A stretch of DNA of 64,000 bases, taken from assembly GCA_037039925.1 (NCBI GenBank), contig JAXRKP010000188.1, positions 132,501 through 196,500 on the forward strand, in the 5' to 3' direction. The notes beneath the pieces were generated by a model, which saw nothing but the letters and a program-made list of their open reading frames with translations, made no database searches and had not been told where the DNA came from. The DNA is from Doris montereyensis. Lineage: Eukaryota; Mollusca; Gastropoda; Nudibranchia; Dorididae. How positions within the stretch are numbered: the first letter of the stretch is position 1; each line of letters starts with the position of its first letter. A program made the translations under genes and the position numbers. Shown one piece after another: positions 11,620 through 23,396 of the stretch.

Positions 11620-11759
11620 CTGAAATATAGAAAAAAGAAAAAAAGCATGTAACGTCAGTCTCCATGCATACATACTCAAATAACACCCTGTGATGTCTTG
11701 GTTGACAGGCTCAATATTAAAAAAAAAACACATGGGTAAATTAGGAATGGGATTGGCCC

Positions 11760-12845
11760 AGGTCCTACTTAGATGAAAGTTACCTACAAAAGGAGCCACA
11801 GTAGAGTTACGCCAAATGTGATAAATGACAATAAGTGATAACTCTACCAAAGGTTTCATTGAAATTTACCCCATCCACGAATTGCTGAGATCTCAGGGTG
11901 AATTTGGAGGAAAAAGAAAAATGAAAGAAATAGAGGAAAGAAGTAGCGTCCACTTTCATCAAAGGAGCCATAATAAAAAAATAAAAAATGTCAATACGTC
12001 TTTAAAAAGGAGCCATAATCACAATAGTCGTCAAAAATAAAAATGTCAATACGTGATAACTTTACAAAAGGAGCCATAATCACAATAGTCGTCAAAAATA
12101 AAAAATGTCAATACGTGATAACTCCACAAAAGAAGCCACAATAGTCGTCAAAAATAAAAAATGACAATACGTGATAACTCTACAAAAGGAGCCACAATAG
12201 TCGTCAAAAATAAAAAATGACAATACGTGATAACTCTACAAAAGGAGCCACAAAAGTCGTCAAAAATAAAAAATGACAATACGTGATAACTCTACAAAAG
12301 GAGCCATAATCACAATAGTCGTCAAAAATAAAAAATGACAATACGTGATAACTCTACAAAAGGAGCCATAATCATAATAGTCGTCAAAAATAAAAAATGA
12401 CAATACGTGATAACTCTACAAAAGGAGCCATAATAGTCGTCAAAAATAAAAAAATGACAATATGTGATAACTCCACAAAAGAAGCCACAATAGTCGTCAA
12501 CATTTTTAAAAATGACAATACATGATAACTCGACAAAAGGAGCCACAAGTCGTCAAAATTTTTAAAAATGACAATAGGTGATAACTCTACAAAAAGGAAC
12601 CACATTAGTTGTCAAAAATAAAAAATGACAATACGTGATAACTCGACAAAAGGAGCCACAATAGTCGTCAAAATGAAAATGACAATACGTGATAACTCTA
12701 CAAAAGGAGCCACAACAGTCGTCAAAAATAAAAAATGACAATACATGATAACTCGACAAAAGGAGCCACAATAATCGTATCAAAAATGAAAATGAAATAG
12801 TGATAACTCTACTAAAAAAGCTACAGTAGAGTAAATTCAAATGTG
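11760..12845. repeat. ~56-bp minisatellite, about 17 units, with ancestral edge copies
   Basis: Unit of 53-62 bp: ACAAAAGGAGCCACAATAG, TCGTCAAAAATAAAAAATG, ACAATACGTGATAACTCT. Edge copies at 11780-11845 and 12800-12845 carry a variant (CACAGTAGAGTTACGCCAAA versus TACAGTAGAGTAAATTCAAA) that looks like the pre-expansion sequence. An R1 head fragment (TTTACCCCATCCACG) lies within the left edge at 11868. Minus-strand repeat ORFs are not genes. Confidence 0.85.
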
Positions 12846-13019
12846 CTCTTCCTCTTGTTTTCAAATCCGCCTGTTCAAGTTTTTTAACTTCCATGTTTAT
12901 TGACATGTTGCATGCAGTAGTTTGTCTGCCTCTTTCCCTTGATCTTTAATTTTAATCATTTGTGGATAAACTTGGGGCCTTTTCTAATTCCACTTTTCAC
13001 ATAGCTGTTTGGATTTCTT

Positions 13020-14340
13020 CCATTGAGATATCTACATCTTCAGCTGTCTCAATTGGATTACTTGTTACTCTTACTAATCTTATCCTCTGACCTCTTGATT
13101 TGTAAGTTTCTTTTCCAGGCTTCCTTCTTCTCTTTTATCTTAGTTTTGACATTCTCATTCCACCATGCTGTTCTTTTCCCATCTCCTTTAATTTGTTTCC
13201 TACCATTTAATAGGCCCGGGCACTACTCGAGCCATTACTCGATACCAATGAATTTGGATTCTCTGGCTTCGAACCACGGTCTTAAGGCCAGAGGTGATGA
13301 ACACCAACTCCCGACTCCTGTCTTGATACTACCTGCGTTGTAACTTCTTTGCCTTGACAAATAATGACGAGACGAGACCAGAGTGCAAGTGAAGGGCACT
13401 AACGACACGTCATGCTGCTGCGCTGGCAGTGCAGTGAGACCATGAGTGAGGCCAAAGACCATATAAACTAGTTTATGTGGTCTTTGGTGAGGCACATCAG
13501 CAGGCATGACAGTGGTGATGGGGGGTAAGAGATGAGGGGGGAGTTACTATCCCGCCCTCTCCTGCGACAGTGACAGCAGTTTTTACTAGTCTCTGTGTCT
13601 CCTGCTATCGCTATTCTATTACTCATTGATAGTGTACATATTCGCCGCCGCGAATGTGCGAGGCAGACTCATATTTGTTAGAGCGAGTACTCGAGTAACG
13701 CGAGACCAGAGAAGACGGTAGTTGGTATGAACGAGTAATAGAACAGCGAGTCTTGCCCAGGCCTACCCCTTACCAGTACCACAGACCTCTTCAGTACAAT
13801 TGAGGAGTGTTTCCTTATACACTTACCACTTTTTCTTCTATTGTGCTATCAATCTGCCTTTCACTTTCACTGACAAATCTTTTCATCCTAGATTGGAATA
13901 TCTGTTTTATGTCTGGTTTATTTAGTTCTTTTTTGTTTAGTAGCTTTCTTCTCTTTCCTTTTCTGGTTTTTTTCCTCACTAAATAATCTCATTCAAACCA
14001 TTACTAGGTGATGATCACTAAATATTTAATTTCCTCTTTTACCTCTTGCATCCATTGCTTTGTAAAAAAAAATGGTACTGCTAACTACTATGCAGTCTAT
14101 GATTGACTTTTCATCCCTATTTCACTTAGATCTACTTTTGTATATTTGTGATATTGATATGTGGAAAAAGGTGTTAGCTATATTCACATTAATCTCTAGG
14201 CAAAAGTCTATTAGTCTCTCTCTATTTGGAGTTGTTGTTGTCTCTCCTTCTTTACCTATTGCTCCAACAGACGTTTCTACATTGTTGCTTACTCTAGCGT
14301 CTGAATCTACTTAAGCCATTAGGTTCTGTTTGGGTTCAGA
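13020..14340 (-). pseudogene. LINE copy C: endonuclease and linker remnants, split by a MITE
   Basis: Minus-strand text at 14310-14030 reads DARVSNNVETSVGAIGKEGE, then RERLIDFCLEINVNIA and DEKSIIDCIVVSS, which are endonuclease-domain segments also seen in copy B. Sequence at 13800-14000 matches the linker of copies A and B. The segment 13100-13205 (CCACCATGCTGTTCTTTTCC then TTTGTTTCCTACC) resumes at 13785 with CACAGACCTCTTCAGTAC, exactly as in the uninterrupted copy A at 16510-16570. Stops are frequent; the copy is inactive. Confidence 0.8.
13206..13775. mobile_element. Non-autonomous DNA transposon (MITE-like) with ~38-bp terminal inverted repeats
   Basis: The left end reads TAGGCCCGGGCACTACTCGA then GCCATTACTCGATACCAA. 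The right end, read in reverse complement, is TAGGCCTGGGCAAGACTCGC followed by a similar TTACTCGTTCATACCAA. The element interrupts LINE copy C, whose empty site is visible in copy A. Near its middle, 13452-13487 is an almost perfect 36-bp palindrome (34 of 36 positions). No transposase. TIR form is hAT-like, but the target-site duplication is not clean. Confidence 0.75.
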
Positions 14341-14464
14341 GTAGAGGATGGTGGTAGATATGTTATTTTAAAAAATTACTGTCGTCTGCTTACTTTTATG
14401 CATCATGGTCTGGATAAATCCAGGATAACTTTTATCAACTAAATAACCCTATATTACAACAAGT

Positions 14465-15150
14465 CCCCGAAAACCTGTTTCTTGCCGTTTCTATTTCTGA
14501 GGACTTTAAATAGAGCAACCATATCACCAATATTACTAAGAAAGCCAACACCACACCCGGCCTCATGTTGCAAAACAGCTTATTTGGCACTAGTGCACTC
14601 CACCTTAGAATACAGCTCTTATTATCCCTCCAGGACCGTAGAAAGGCCAAACACCTGGTGTTTTTATACAAAGTTGTAGGGGACTGGTATCAGCACTGCC
14701 ACCTCAAGCGCTTAATCCCGCATCGTCCTAAATGTAGGGCAACTGACAAAACGTTTACTGACTTTTACAGTGATAACATTTTAGAAACCTATACTAGACT
14801 AATAATACCCATTGACCAATTGGACAGAAAGTCACAGGTCACATTATTCAGACTCAAGACTGGGCAAAACCGTCTCCATCAACGCTTATATGTATCGCTA
14901 TCTGAAAGTTAGGGAATCAGAAGGGTGTGAGTGTGGAGCGCCCACCAGAACACTGAACATATTCTTCAGCAGTGTCCGTTCCAAACACCAGAGAAGAACG
15001 ATATGGCAGGGCAAGGCACCTCTGGAAAAAAGCTCTACAGCCCTATGGAGAGTCCGCAAAAGACTATACATTTCAAGGAGATAATCCGCATCCTGATCTG
15101 ACCCGCTGGCACAGAGATCGAAGAAGAAGAAGAAGAAAAAGAAGAGACTA
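14465..15150 (+). pseudogene. Jockey-like LINE 3' end with (GAA)n tail
   Basis: Plus-strand frames give NHITNITKKANTTPGLMLQN, DRRKAKHLVFLYKVVGDWY, VTLFRLKTGQNRLHQRLYV, then EGCECGAPTRTLNIF and, in another frame, EHILQQCPFQTPEKND. The Cys-Gly/His-x-Leu-x-x-Cys end is the usual C-terminus of jockey-type pol proteins. A GAAGAAGAAG tail (15120-15145) marks the 3' end. Frameshifts make it dead. It is a different family from copies A-C. Confidence 0.75.
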
Positions 15151-15700
15151 ATAATACAACATGTTTCAAACCTTTCCAGTGTAATAGGGACGTCTTTAAA
15201 AACTTGGGGAGGAGTTCCATGCTTGGGGTTCTTATTTTTTTTGTTCACTAGTCAGTATAATATCAATATAAAGTAAAGAAAATACTTATCAAACCATCTT
15301 TACATATTATTATTAAATGTTAAAGGACCAGGGTAAGGGATGCTTGATAGATGGTTAACCAGATAAGTCTTTTGCCGACTCCCCCCCCTTACTTGCCTTA
15401 TTCATAACACTTTTTTTATAATACTTGTTACTTTAAATAGACTGAACGTGTGATATGGATCCATGAATATCTAAGGGAAAGAACACAAAAACTTCTTTTG
15501 TGGGAATTTCGATCTTTTAAAACAATTTCAGTAATGTCTCTTTGTCTTTTTAAATTTGTTTTATTAAGTATATTGTACCACACATATATATACAAACTTT
15601 TTCATCAATTTCTTACCATTTACGCAACATTAATAAGTCATTATAGACAAACTACACACTTTTATGTAAATTATGTAACTTTTCTTTCTACCTTTATCAG
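15151..15700. other. No gene seen
   Basis: AT-rich sequence between two LINE fragments, with a C run at 15384-15391. The plus-strand open frame near 15450-15884 is the antisense of LINE copy A at its right end. Confidence 0.5.
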
Positions 15701-17165
15701 TTCCCATTCTACTTTTCGGTGTATGGGTTCAGAAGCCCGAGATGACCTTTCTCCAGGATGCTGGCATTTTCTGTTTCCTTCCAAAAGTGTTAAATTTCTA
15801 TGCTTCAATACCTATTTTATATATTTTTCCTACTTTCTCCGAGATCTGCCTTTTGGTCTTTTACCCTGGGCTAAAGCATACTGATTTAGCTGTTCTTTTG
15901 TCATTCATTCTGTTTACATGCCCAAACCATCTCAATTGATTTAGTTCTATCTTAGTTTTTATGCCATCTCTTATTGTTGAGTTTCTGATTTTGTCTCCTT
16001 TAGTTTTCCTTACTACTCTTCTTAGATATTTCATGTCAGCTGCCTGTATTCTCTACTGTATAAGGTGGAGGTTTCACTGCCATAGAGGAGAGTAGGACAA
16101 TAAACTGTGTTGTATACTGCCATTTTGGTTTTTGTTGACAATTCTTTTTTACCTACAAATGCCTTTCCTAGTTGGTTATATATTGCACTTGCCTTTTGGA
16201 TTCCCTGGCTAATTTCTTCTCTTAGTTTTCCCTCTGAGTTAATCCTTACTCCTAGGTAATTGTAGCTTTGAACTTGTTCTAAATTCTTCCTACCCAATTT
16301 AAGATTTTGTGTCTTTCTCATACTCTTCATTGCGCTTCTTCATCCAAACTCTTCCCATTGTTCCTATTTTACTTTCCTCACTTCCTCTTTTGGCGATAGT
16401 TCTTTTATTCACGTAATCTATCCTATCTTCTGGTCTCTTTGGTTGCAAGTATTTCTTCCAGGCATCCTTCTTTTCTTTGCTCTTAGTCTTGACATTCTCA
16501 GTCCACCATGCTGTTCTTTTCCTATCCCTTTTAATTTGTTTCCTACCACAGACCTCTTCCGTACAACCGAAGAGTGTTTATTCATTTACCACTTTTCTTC
16601 TATTGTGCTATCAGTATCATTCAGATCAATCTGCCTTTTATTGATAAATCTTTTTATCCTAGATTGGTATATATCTTTTACTATTGGTTTATAGTTGTTT
16701 ACTCTAGCGTTTAAATCTCCTAAAACCATTAGTTCCTGTATGAGTTTAAGATTCTCTGCAGCTATTTGTAAATCGTTTTCGAAGATATCTTTTCGTTCTT
16801 TAGTGGCGTCTTCGTTTGGTCCATAAGCTATTAATACTTTAATTTCTCTTCCTTTTGATTTAATATTTACTTGTAATAGCCGTGGGCTTATACATTTCCA
16901 ACTTTCTAGTAGCTTTTCATGCCTTTTATGCACTAGGAGGCTTACTCCTGCTCTATCTTGACATCTACTCATGAGAAGATTAAAATATGATTCGGTCCTA
17001 CATTTTCTATTCCTTGTCCTTTTTTCTTTGTTTCTGTAATGGCCAAAATGTCTACTTTGAATTTTTCCCTTCCTTCAACTAATTCTAACTCTTTTTCATT
17101 TATTGTCCTAACATTCCATGTTCCAAAAATCACATTCCATGTTTCTTTTCCATGTTCGTCGTTGA
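15700..17165 (-). pseudogene. LINE copy A, 5' complete but with reverse-transcriptase core deleted
   Basis: Read on the minus strand from 17165: FGTWNVRTINEKELELVEG, KKKGQGIENVGPNHILIFS, GVSLLVHKRHEKLLESWKCI, VLIAYGPNEDATKERKDIF and ELMVLGDLNARVNNY, the start and middle of an apurinic-type endonuclease domain; part of the domain after NARV-N is missing. A linker reads DLNDTDSTIEEKW. It then jumps near 16340 to the C-terminal part NLEQVQSYNYLGVRINSEGK, TKMAVYNTVYCPTLLYGSE and [20 protein letters not shown]. The whole RT palm is missing compared with copy B, so this is an internally deleted copy. Stops and shifts are present. Confidence 0.85.
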
Positions 17166-17189
17166 AAGGTCAAGCTTTTATTGCATTAT

Positions 17190-17470
17190 TTCTCTGAATC
17201 AGTTTGGTTTTGGATAAGCAGGGGATTAGCCCACAACTTTGAGGCCCTGTACCAGGCCTTGTTATTTTCTGTCATGGTTAACTCCCTTAGCCTTTGCTTT
17301 TTCAAGACCAGCCTGCAAGGCAGGTTGTTTTCTGTCATGGTTAACCCCTTTAGCCTTTGGTCAGCCAAAACCCGCCTGTAAGGCAGAAGGAGACTCATGC
17401 AGGGCGGGATCATCTACGCCCGTTCAGGTGCTTACCTGTCCACTGCCCGGAAATTAGGTAACATGAACTG
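17190..17470 (-). repeat. 5' leader of LINE copy A with ~60-bp tandem monomers
   Basis: Two tandem units contain TTTTCTGTCATGGTTAACTC, CTTAGCCTTTGGTCAG and GCCTGCAAGGCAGG, preceded by GGTTTTGGATAAGCAGGGGA. The same arrangement appears inverted at 17740-18000 next to copy B, in each case directly upstream of the FGTWNVR start. This fits a repeated-monomer LINE promoter/leader. Confidence 0.75.
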
Positions 17471-17739
17471 GTAAAATGTTTAAAAAACATGCTCATATAT
17501 ATGAACCACGCGCTCTCACTGGTAACATGTTTCAGTCTTAGTCTGATTTACGATGAAGTCTCGGCCCGGTTCCTTGCCAATGACATTGGAACTGCTCATG
17601 TACACTTGTCAGTCAGTTGGTCTCTCGTCTCAATCACTCACTTGAACAGCTCATGTTCTGGCCATTCCCTACAAGTACCAAGCCACAACTTCAGCTTGGC
17701 GGAAGGTACCGATTAAGAGACCTTACATTATTTTCTCCA
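17471..17739. other. Spacer between two head-to-head LINE leaders
   Basis: About 270 bp between the inverted leaders of copies A and B, with no recognisable coding sequence. It may be part of one leader or pre-insertion host DNA. Confidence 0.5.
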
Positions 17740-18061
17740 TGCTTTTTGGTTTGGTGAATTCTTTTTCTAACCTGCTGCCTTGCAGGCCGGTCTTGACTGA
17801 CCAAAGGCTAAGGGAGTTAACCCTGACAGAAAATAACAACCTGCTGCCTTGCAGGCTGGTCTTGAATGACTTAAGTCTAAGGGAGTTAACCCTGACAGAA
17901 AATAACAAGGCCCGGTAGGGGGCCTCAAGGTGGCAGCCCCACCTTCTACCTAGGGTACAGTGGGCTTATCCCCTACTTATCCAAAACAACCTGATTCAAA
18001 GTAATATATACAATGATATACCCGGCTTGAACTTTCGAAGACGACTCTAGAAAAGTGCACG
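17740..18061 (+). repeat. 5' leader of LINE copy B, inverted relative to that of copy A
   Basis: In reverse complement it holds the same two ~60-bp monomers (GGGAGTTAACCCTGACAGAA and CCTGCTGCCTTGCAGG on this strand) and ends with GCTTATCCCCTACTTATCC. It faces away from copy A, so the pair forms a head-to-head inverted repeat of over 200 bp on each side. Confidence 0.75.
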
Positions 18062-20160
18062 GACTGTGATTTTTGGAACATGGAATGTTCTGAAAGAACA
18101 CAGACTGTGATTTTTGGAACATGGAATGTTAGGGCAATTAATGGAAAGGAGTTAGAATTAGCTGAAAAAATGGAAAAATTCAAAGTAGACAAACAAAAAA
18201 AAGGACAAAGAATAGAAAATGTAGGACCAAATCATACTTTAATCTTCTCAGGAGTAGATGTCAAAGATAGAGCTAGAGAAGGAGTAGGCCTCCTAATGCA
18301 TAAAAGGCAAGAAATGCTACTAGAAAGTTGGAAATTTGTAAGCCCACGGCTATTAGAGGTAAATATTAAACCAAAAGAAAGAGAAATTAAATTATTAATA
18401 GCTTATGGACCAAACGAAGATGCCCCCAAAGAAGAAAAAGATCTTCGAAAATGATTTACAAATAGCTGCAGAGAATCTCAAACCCAAACATGAAATTAAT
18501 GGTTTTAGGAGATTTAAACGCTACAGTAGGCAACAATGTAGAAACTTCAGGAGGAGTAAAAGGTAAAGAAGGAGAGACAACAGCTTCTCCAAATGGAGAG
18601 AGACTAATAGATTTTTGCCTACAGAATAACATGAAAATAGCGTAACACATTTTTTCCTCATAAAGATATCCACACATATACAAGACTAAATAAAGACAGA
18701 TGTGAAAAGTCAATCATAGACTACATAATAGTTAGCAGCTCCCTTTTACAATACAATGGATGCTAGAGTAAGCAGAGGAGCTGAAATAGTTAGTGATCAT
18801 CACCTAGTGATAGCCAAAATGAGATTATTAACTGAAGAATACAAACAGAAAATGAAAGAGAAGAAAGCTAATAAACTCAAAATAGAAGAACTAAATAAAC
18901 CAATAGTACAACAGATGTACCAATCCAGGATAAAAGATCTATCAGTGAAAGGCAGATGGATCTGAAGGAAAGCACAATAGAAGAAAAGTGGCAAATATAT
19001 AAAGAAACACTTCTCAGTTGTACTGAAGAGGTCTGTGGTAGGAAACAAATTAAAGGAGATGGGAAAAGGACAGCATGGTTGGTGGAATGAGAAACAGGAA
19101 CAGTGGGAAGAGTTTGGACAAAGACTTCAAGAAAGCTATCAAGGAAATCAAAAGCTGTTCTGGAGAGCAGTAAATTTTCACGAAGCATGAGAAACTATTT
19201 GACCAAAACATGCCCAATTTCTTGTTGACGACATATTAAGAACGTCAAAGGAGAAATAATGAAAGGCAGACAGCGAAATCAATTCTTCAGGAAATGCAGC
19301 ACTTATTTTTCCCAAGATCATTTATGAATATTAAAAAACAAAGAAACGATAAGCTGTTGGACTATGGAGAAAGTATTTTCAACAATTACATAATCCCTCC
19401 AGAACATATGAAACAAGGAGTACAGATCAATTATTAAGAGTAACAAGTAATGGAGATGAGACAGCTGAAGAAGTAGGTATCTCACTGGAAGAACTTCAAA
19501 CAGCTATAAGAAAAGTGAAATTAGATAAAGCCCCAGGAGTGGATCAAGTTTATCCAGAAATGATTAAAAACCAAGGGAGAGAGGCAGACAAACTACTACA
19601 TGCAATATGTCAACAAGCATGGAAGTCCAAACAGGTGCCAGACGACTGGAAAAAGGGAACTGTAGTACCAATACACAAGAAAGGATCAACCATGGAATGC
19701 TCAAACTATAGAGGGATATCACTACTTAGCGTACCAGGAAAAGTGTATGCCAGGATTCTGGAAATGAGACTAAGGAAAAGAGTAGAGGATCAGATTGAAG
19801 AGCATCAGAGTAGATTTAGACCAGGAAGAAGTGTACAAGATCACATATTTACAATTAGATAAATAATAGAAAAAATTCCTTGAGAGAAACATTGACTTGC
19901 ATTTGTGCTTTATTGACTTAGAAAAGGCATTTGACACTGTGAGGAGGGACGAACTATGGCATTCCTTAACAGAACACAACGTAGAGCAAAATTTGATAGA
20001 AGCCATTAAAAGTTTTTACAATAAACCAACATGTGCAGTGAGTAGCTGGAAATGTATCTGAAGAATTTGATGTAGATATAGGAGTAAGACAGGGTTGTAT
20101 CCTAAGTCCTCTTTTGTCTATCACATTTATGGATTCAGTCGCAAGAGCATCCTCAAACAT
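18062..20160 (+). pseudogene. LINE copy B: endonuclease plus first half of reverse transcriptase
   Basis: Plus-strand frames give TVIFGTWNVRAINGKELELA, AREGVGLLMHKRQEMLLESW, EIKLLIAYGPNEDAPK, NMKLMVLGDLNATVGNNVET, SPNGERLIDFCLQNN and IVSDHHLVIAKMRLL (endonuclease domain). They then give LDKAPGVDQVYPEMIKNQG, WKKGTVVPIHKKGSTMECSN, YRGISLLSVPGKVYARILEM, QSRFRPGRSVQDHIF, FIDLEKAFDTVRRDELWHSL and GVRQGCILSPLL (RT). It stops shortly after the GVRQGC box, before the catalytic xxDD box, so the 3' half is missing. An element-start motif is duplicated at 18062-18129 (ACTGTGATTTTTGGAACATG twice, 41 bp apart). Confidence 0.85.
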
Positions 20161-20699
20161 GAATTCTTTTTCTTTTGTCTTTATTTAGAAAAGTAAGTCA
20201 AAGTTTAATGAAAACGTTATTGTTTATTCTTCTCTTCTCATCAGTTATTCACTTTTTTCTCTCTCACATCATTATTTAATGATTATTTATAAGTAGATCT
20301 ATGGGTATGAATGGAAAACTTTAAACAAGAATTTAAAACAAATAAAGGAAGGTAAATGACATTATATATCAAATATCCAAGCGGGTTTAAAGAAAAGTAG
20401 AAATTTAAATGTAATTTACTAACGATAATTATAATGAAGAGATAAAACGATCATTCATCATTTATAATGGGCTTTATACATCTAAGTTTTTATTTAGAAA
20501 CAATACTTTATTGATGTTGCTAGGTTTTAAACAACTTCTGCAATGGGAGACGAGTTCTCCAGCTTTCGAAGATTCATTGTCACATTTGATCTTTCAATTT
20601 AATTTTTGGTATGGAAATAGGTCTACAAAGGGCTGGGGATGAGAAACACCAACATCGAAAGAAATTTCAGACGTCTCACACGCATCGGTAAACTCTTGA
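20161..20699. other. No feature recognised
   Basis: AT-rich sequence between the truncated LINE copy B and a MITE copy. It may hold the diverged distal end of the MITE, but no matching terminal repeat was found. Confidence 0.5.
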
Positions 20700-21056
20700 A
20701 CAGCCCACAAAAAATATTATTTTACATCCCCCCACCCCTTACCCCTAATCACCACTGTCATGTCCACTGATTCAGATGTCCTTCACTCATATAATAAGAC
20801 TGCAATGCTAGCGCAGCAGCAGCGACGCGTCATAAGTGCCCCTCAATTTTACTTTGGTCTCATCATTACTCGTCAAGGCGAAGTAGTTACAATGTGGGTA
20901 GGTATCAAGACAGGAGTCAGAGTTGGTATCAAGACGGGAGTCGGAGTTAGTATTCATCACCTCTGGCCTCGAGGTCGTGGTGAGATTCGAATAAAACGGT
21001 TAAAAGCCTTCTATTTGTTGGTATCGAGTAATGGCTTGAGTAGCGCCCAGGCCTAC
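20700..21056. mobile_element. Second copy of the TAGGCC-ended MITE, reverse orientation
   Basis: The right edge (TTGGTATCGAGTAATGGC then TTGAGTAGCGCCCAGGCCTA) is the terminal repeat of the 13.2-kb element. Internal blocks match in reverse complement: TCACCACTGTCATG, GCTAGCGCAGCAGCAG-like, and TCACCTCTGGCC. Two direct GGAGTCxGAGTTxGTAT blocks near 20931-20960 are a local duplication. The left terminal repeat is lost or diverged. Confidence 0.65.
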
Positions 21057-21173
21057 CTTCAACGTATAAATCCAGATCTAGTTTCATGACTTAGTTTCTA
21101 TAATATGTCAGTTTCCAGTCTCATTCTCATGTTACATAATCTGCTGTCTTAATTGCACATCATGTCACCTTGA

Positions 21174-21293
<120 letters not shown>

Positions 21294-21564
21294 AATATTA
21301 TTCACTAAATAAATATTGTTTCATCCCCGTAAAAACCAAGACCCAAACTTGTTATCTCACCCCTTCAAAGTAAACCCTCTAGATATTTATATTATGTCCC
21401 TTAATTTAGGGGGATCCGACCAGGAACTCATTCTAATGCAGAGAGCGTTAAGAGTAGGCCAAGAAAATCTACTCAAAATCAAATGGCTACTACTACTAGA
21501 ACTATACCTACTCATTGATGAGTGGGTGGTGCAACCATCATTAAATTTTTTTTTAATAATATAG

Positions 21565-21725
21565 AATCTTCAATCTAGACTAGATTCTTAGATCTAGATC
21601 TAGAATCTATATATTATATATTTATACTAGATCTAGATCTATACTGAACTCTCATTCACTGGCATTTTGCGATCTAGAAGGTAGATCTACATCAAATCTA
21701 GATCTAGGTCTAGAATACAAATTGA
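21565..21725. repeat. Cluster of AGATCTAG palindromic hexamers
   Basis: More than ten overlapping TAGATC/GATCTA words within 160 bp (for example CTTAGATCTAGATCTAGA), with outliers at 22290 and 22795. Simple palindromic low-complexity sequence; no function inferred. Confidence 0.7.
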
Positions 21726-22544
21726 ATCTAAGCCCTTTTGATTTCTTGTTTTAACAAAAGTAAATTATCTAGAGAAATAGACCTACATTTACAGGCTGAG
21801 CTCAAGATTTCAGTGGACAGCTGTTCACGAGTTCCAGATGTTTACCTAATGGATGAACTCAAATGAACTATCATGAATCAACACTCTTTCAACACGAGCT
21901 GACGGTTAAATCGGAAGCGGAAGTTGATTTTAAAAAAAAATAGGAATTGGGAATGGGCTTCTAAAGTTCAAATGATTTCAGTAGCCTAAACGTTGAAGGC
22001 TCGATTTATAAATTAACTCTCTTCATTTCAACCATTCAGTATTCGGCAACACGGGATCATTCAACCAAAAGTCGGTCTGTCTTCGACCTAGAAAATTATG
22101 TTTTTATTTTATAATCAATCATTTGAAAGTACTATCAAAGCACAGAACGGAAAACAACAGCAAAAGAACTAAAATGTGTGTATTGATTCTATCTGAGTAC
22201 GACCGATAGCAAAAAACTCCATCAGACTGAACTGAGAAGCAGAGGAAATTCAAGACAAGAAGCATAATCTGTATAATATCGCAATGGCCCTAGATCTAGC
22301 TTAGATCTGACCGGCACCCCTTAAGATATGATGTTCCGTTTGCCCCAGAAATGTTTGGCCAGAAGGAATACCTCGTCGAATTGTTAAAAATGGAATGAAG
22401 TGAAAATAAAGGGGTGGGGGGGGAGTTCAGGGGATCTCACCCTGATTCCGTGAAAACCCAATGGAAAGAGGAGGGGGGAGGGGCGTGAAAGGCTTTGATG
22501 ATGATGGTCACGTTGCAACATCCCTACCCACAAGGTGGAGGAAA
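21726..22544. other. No gene seen
   Basis: Anonymous sequence with a short G run at 22415-22424. Nothing recognised on either strand. Confidence 0.5.
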
Positions 22545-22732
22545 TGTTTTGTAACATGCATTTAAACAAAATGTGTGACCCGTCTTAAGAGAATACAAAT
22601 TGAACCAACTAGCTTCATGTATATTCTAGGACTGCAAATGTTTTATAACATGTATTTAAACAAAATGTGTGACCTGTCTTGAGAGAATACAAATTGAACC
22701 AACTAGCTTCATGTATATTCTGGGACTGCCGG
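22545..22732. repeat. ~92-bp tandem duplication
   Basis: Two copies, about 92% identical by eye, of a segment starting TTTTGTAACATGCATTTAAA, with AGAGAATACAAATTGAACC and ending TTCATGTATATTCTAGGACTG. Confidence 0.85.
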
Positions 22733-23007
22733 TACTCAAATGATAAAATATGCGATTGTATTTTTAAAAAAAGTTGAAGCTTGTATTTTGTGGCTTTAGA
22801 TCTAGACTAGATCTAGACTCACATTTTATTGACCCTGGCCTTGGATGTTTTTGTTTCATTTTATTAAAAATTTCAGTTTTATTTGTTTCTAATGGGAATT
22901 GAAGTCAAAGATAAATGAAATAGATATATATTACACTTAGGGATCTACAGTCAGTTCATAATCTTATGCAAATTTAGTCAAATGATGTATAATTTAAAGG
23001 AGTCATT

Positions 23008-23396
23008 ATCCGCAAGGTGCCTTGCGGATCCAAGGTACAAGCGTTATCCATAAGGTGTATTTTGTTTAAAAGGTAAATTGTTTTTAAACTATCCTCTCAG
23101 ATTTACATTTCAAATAAATTTTGACAAATGAGAATTTTCTTTGACTTCTCATTTCATTATCTGTCGCAGAAAGGGATAAAAAGATTAGGTTGCTGAACAG
23201 GCACAATCATACACACCCGGGGAGGGAGTGGTACTGAATTGAACAGAACACTAATTCACTTTTCAAGACATGCTTATCTGTGAACTTGACCAAAATTCCG
23301 GTCCTTGCGGATAATGCCGCCACAGAAGCAGGACTATCAGCAAGGTGCCTTGCAGACCAATGTTCAAGTTTTATTCGCAAGGCACCTTGCGGATAA
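23008..23396. repeat. Three short hairpin palindromes built on GCAAGG/CCTTGC
   Basis: At 23008-23029 ATCCGCAAGG and CCTTGCGGAT are separated by two bases (10-bp perfect arms). At 23340-23353 GCAAGG-TG-CCTTGC. At 23371-23396 12-bp arms (TTATTCGCAAGG/CCTTGCGGATAA) with one mismatch and loop CA. Half-sites occur at 23301-23312 and near 23045. They could be fold-back element ends or cruciform-forming sites. The open frame over this interval is not supported as a gene. Confidence 0.75.
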
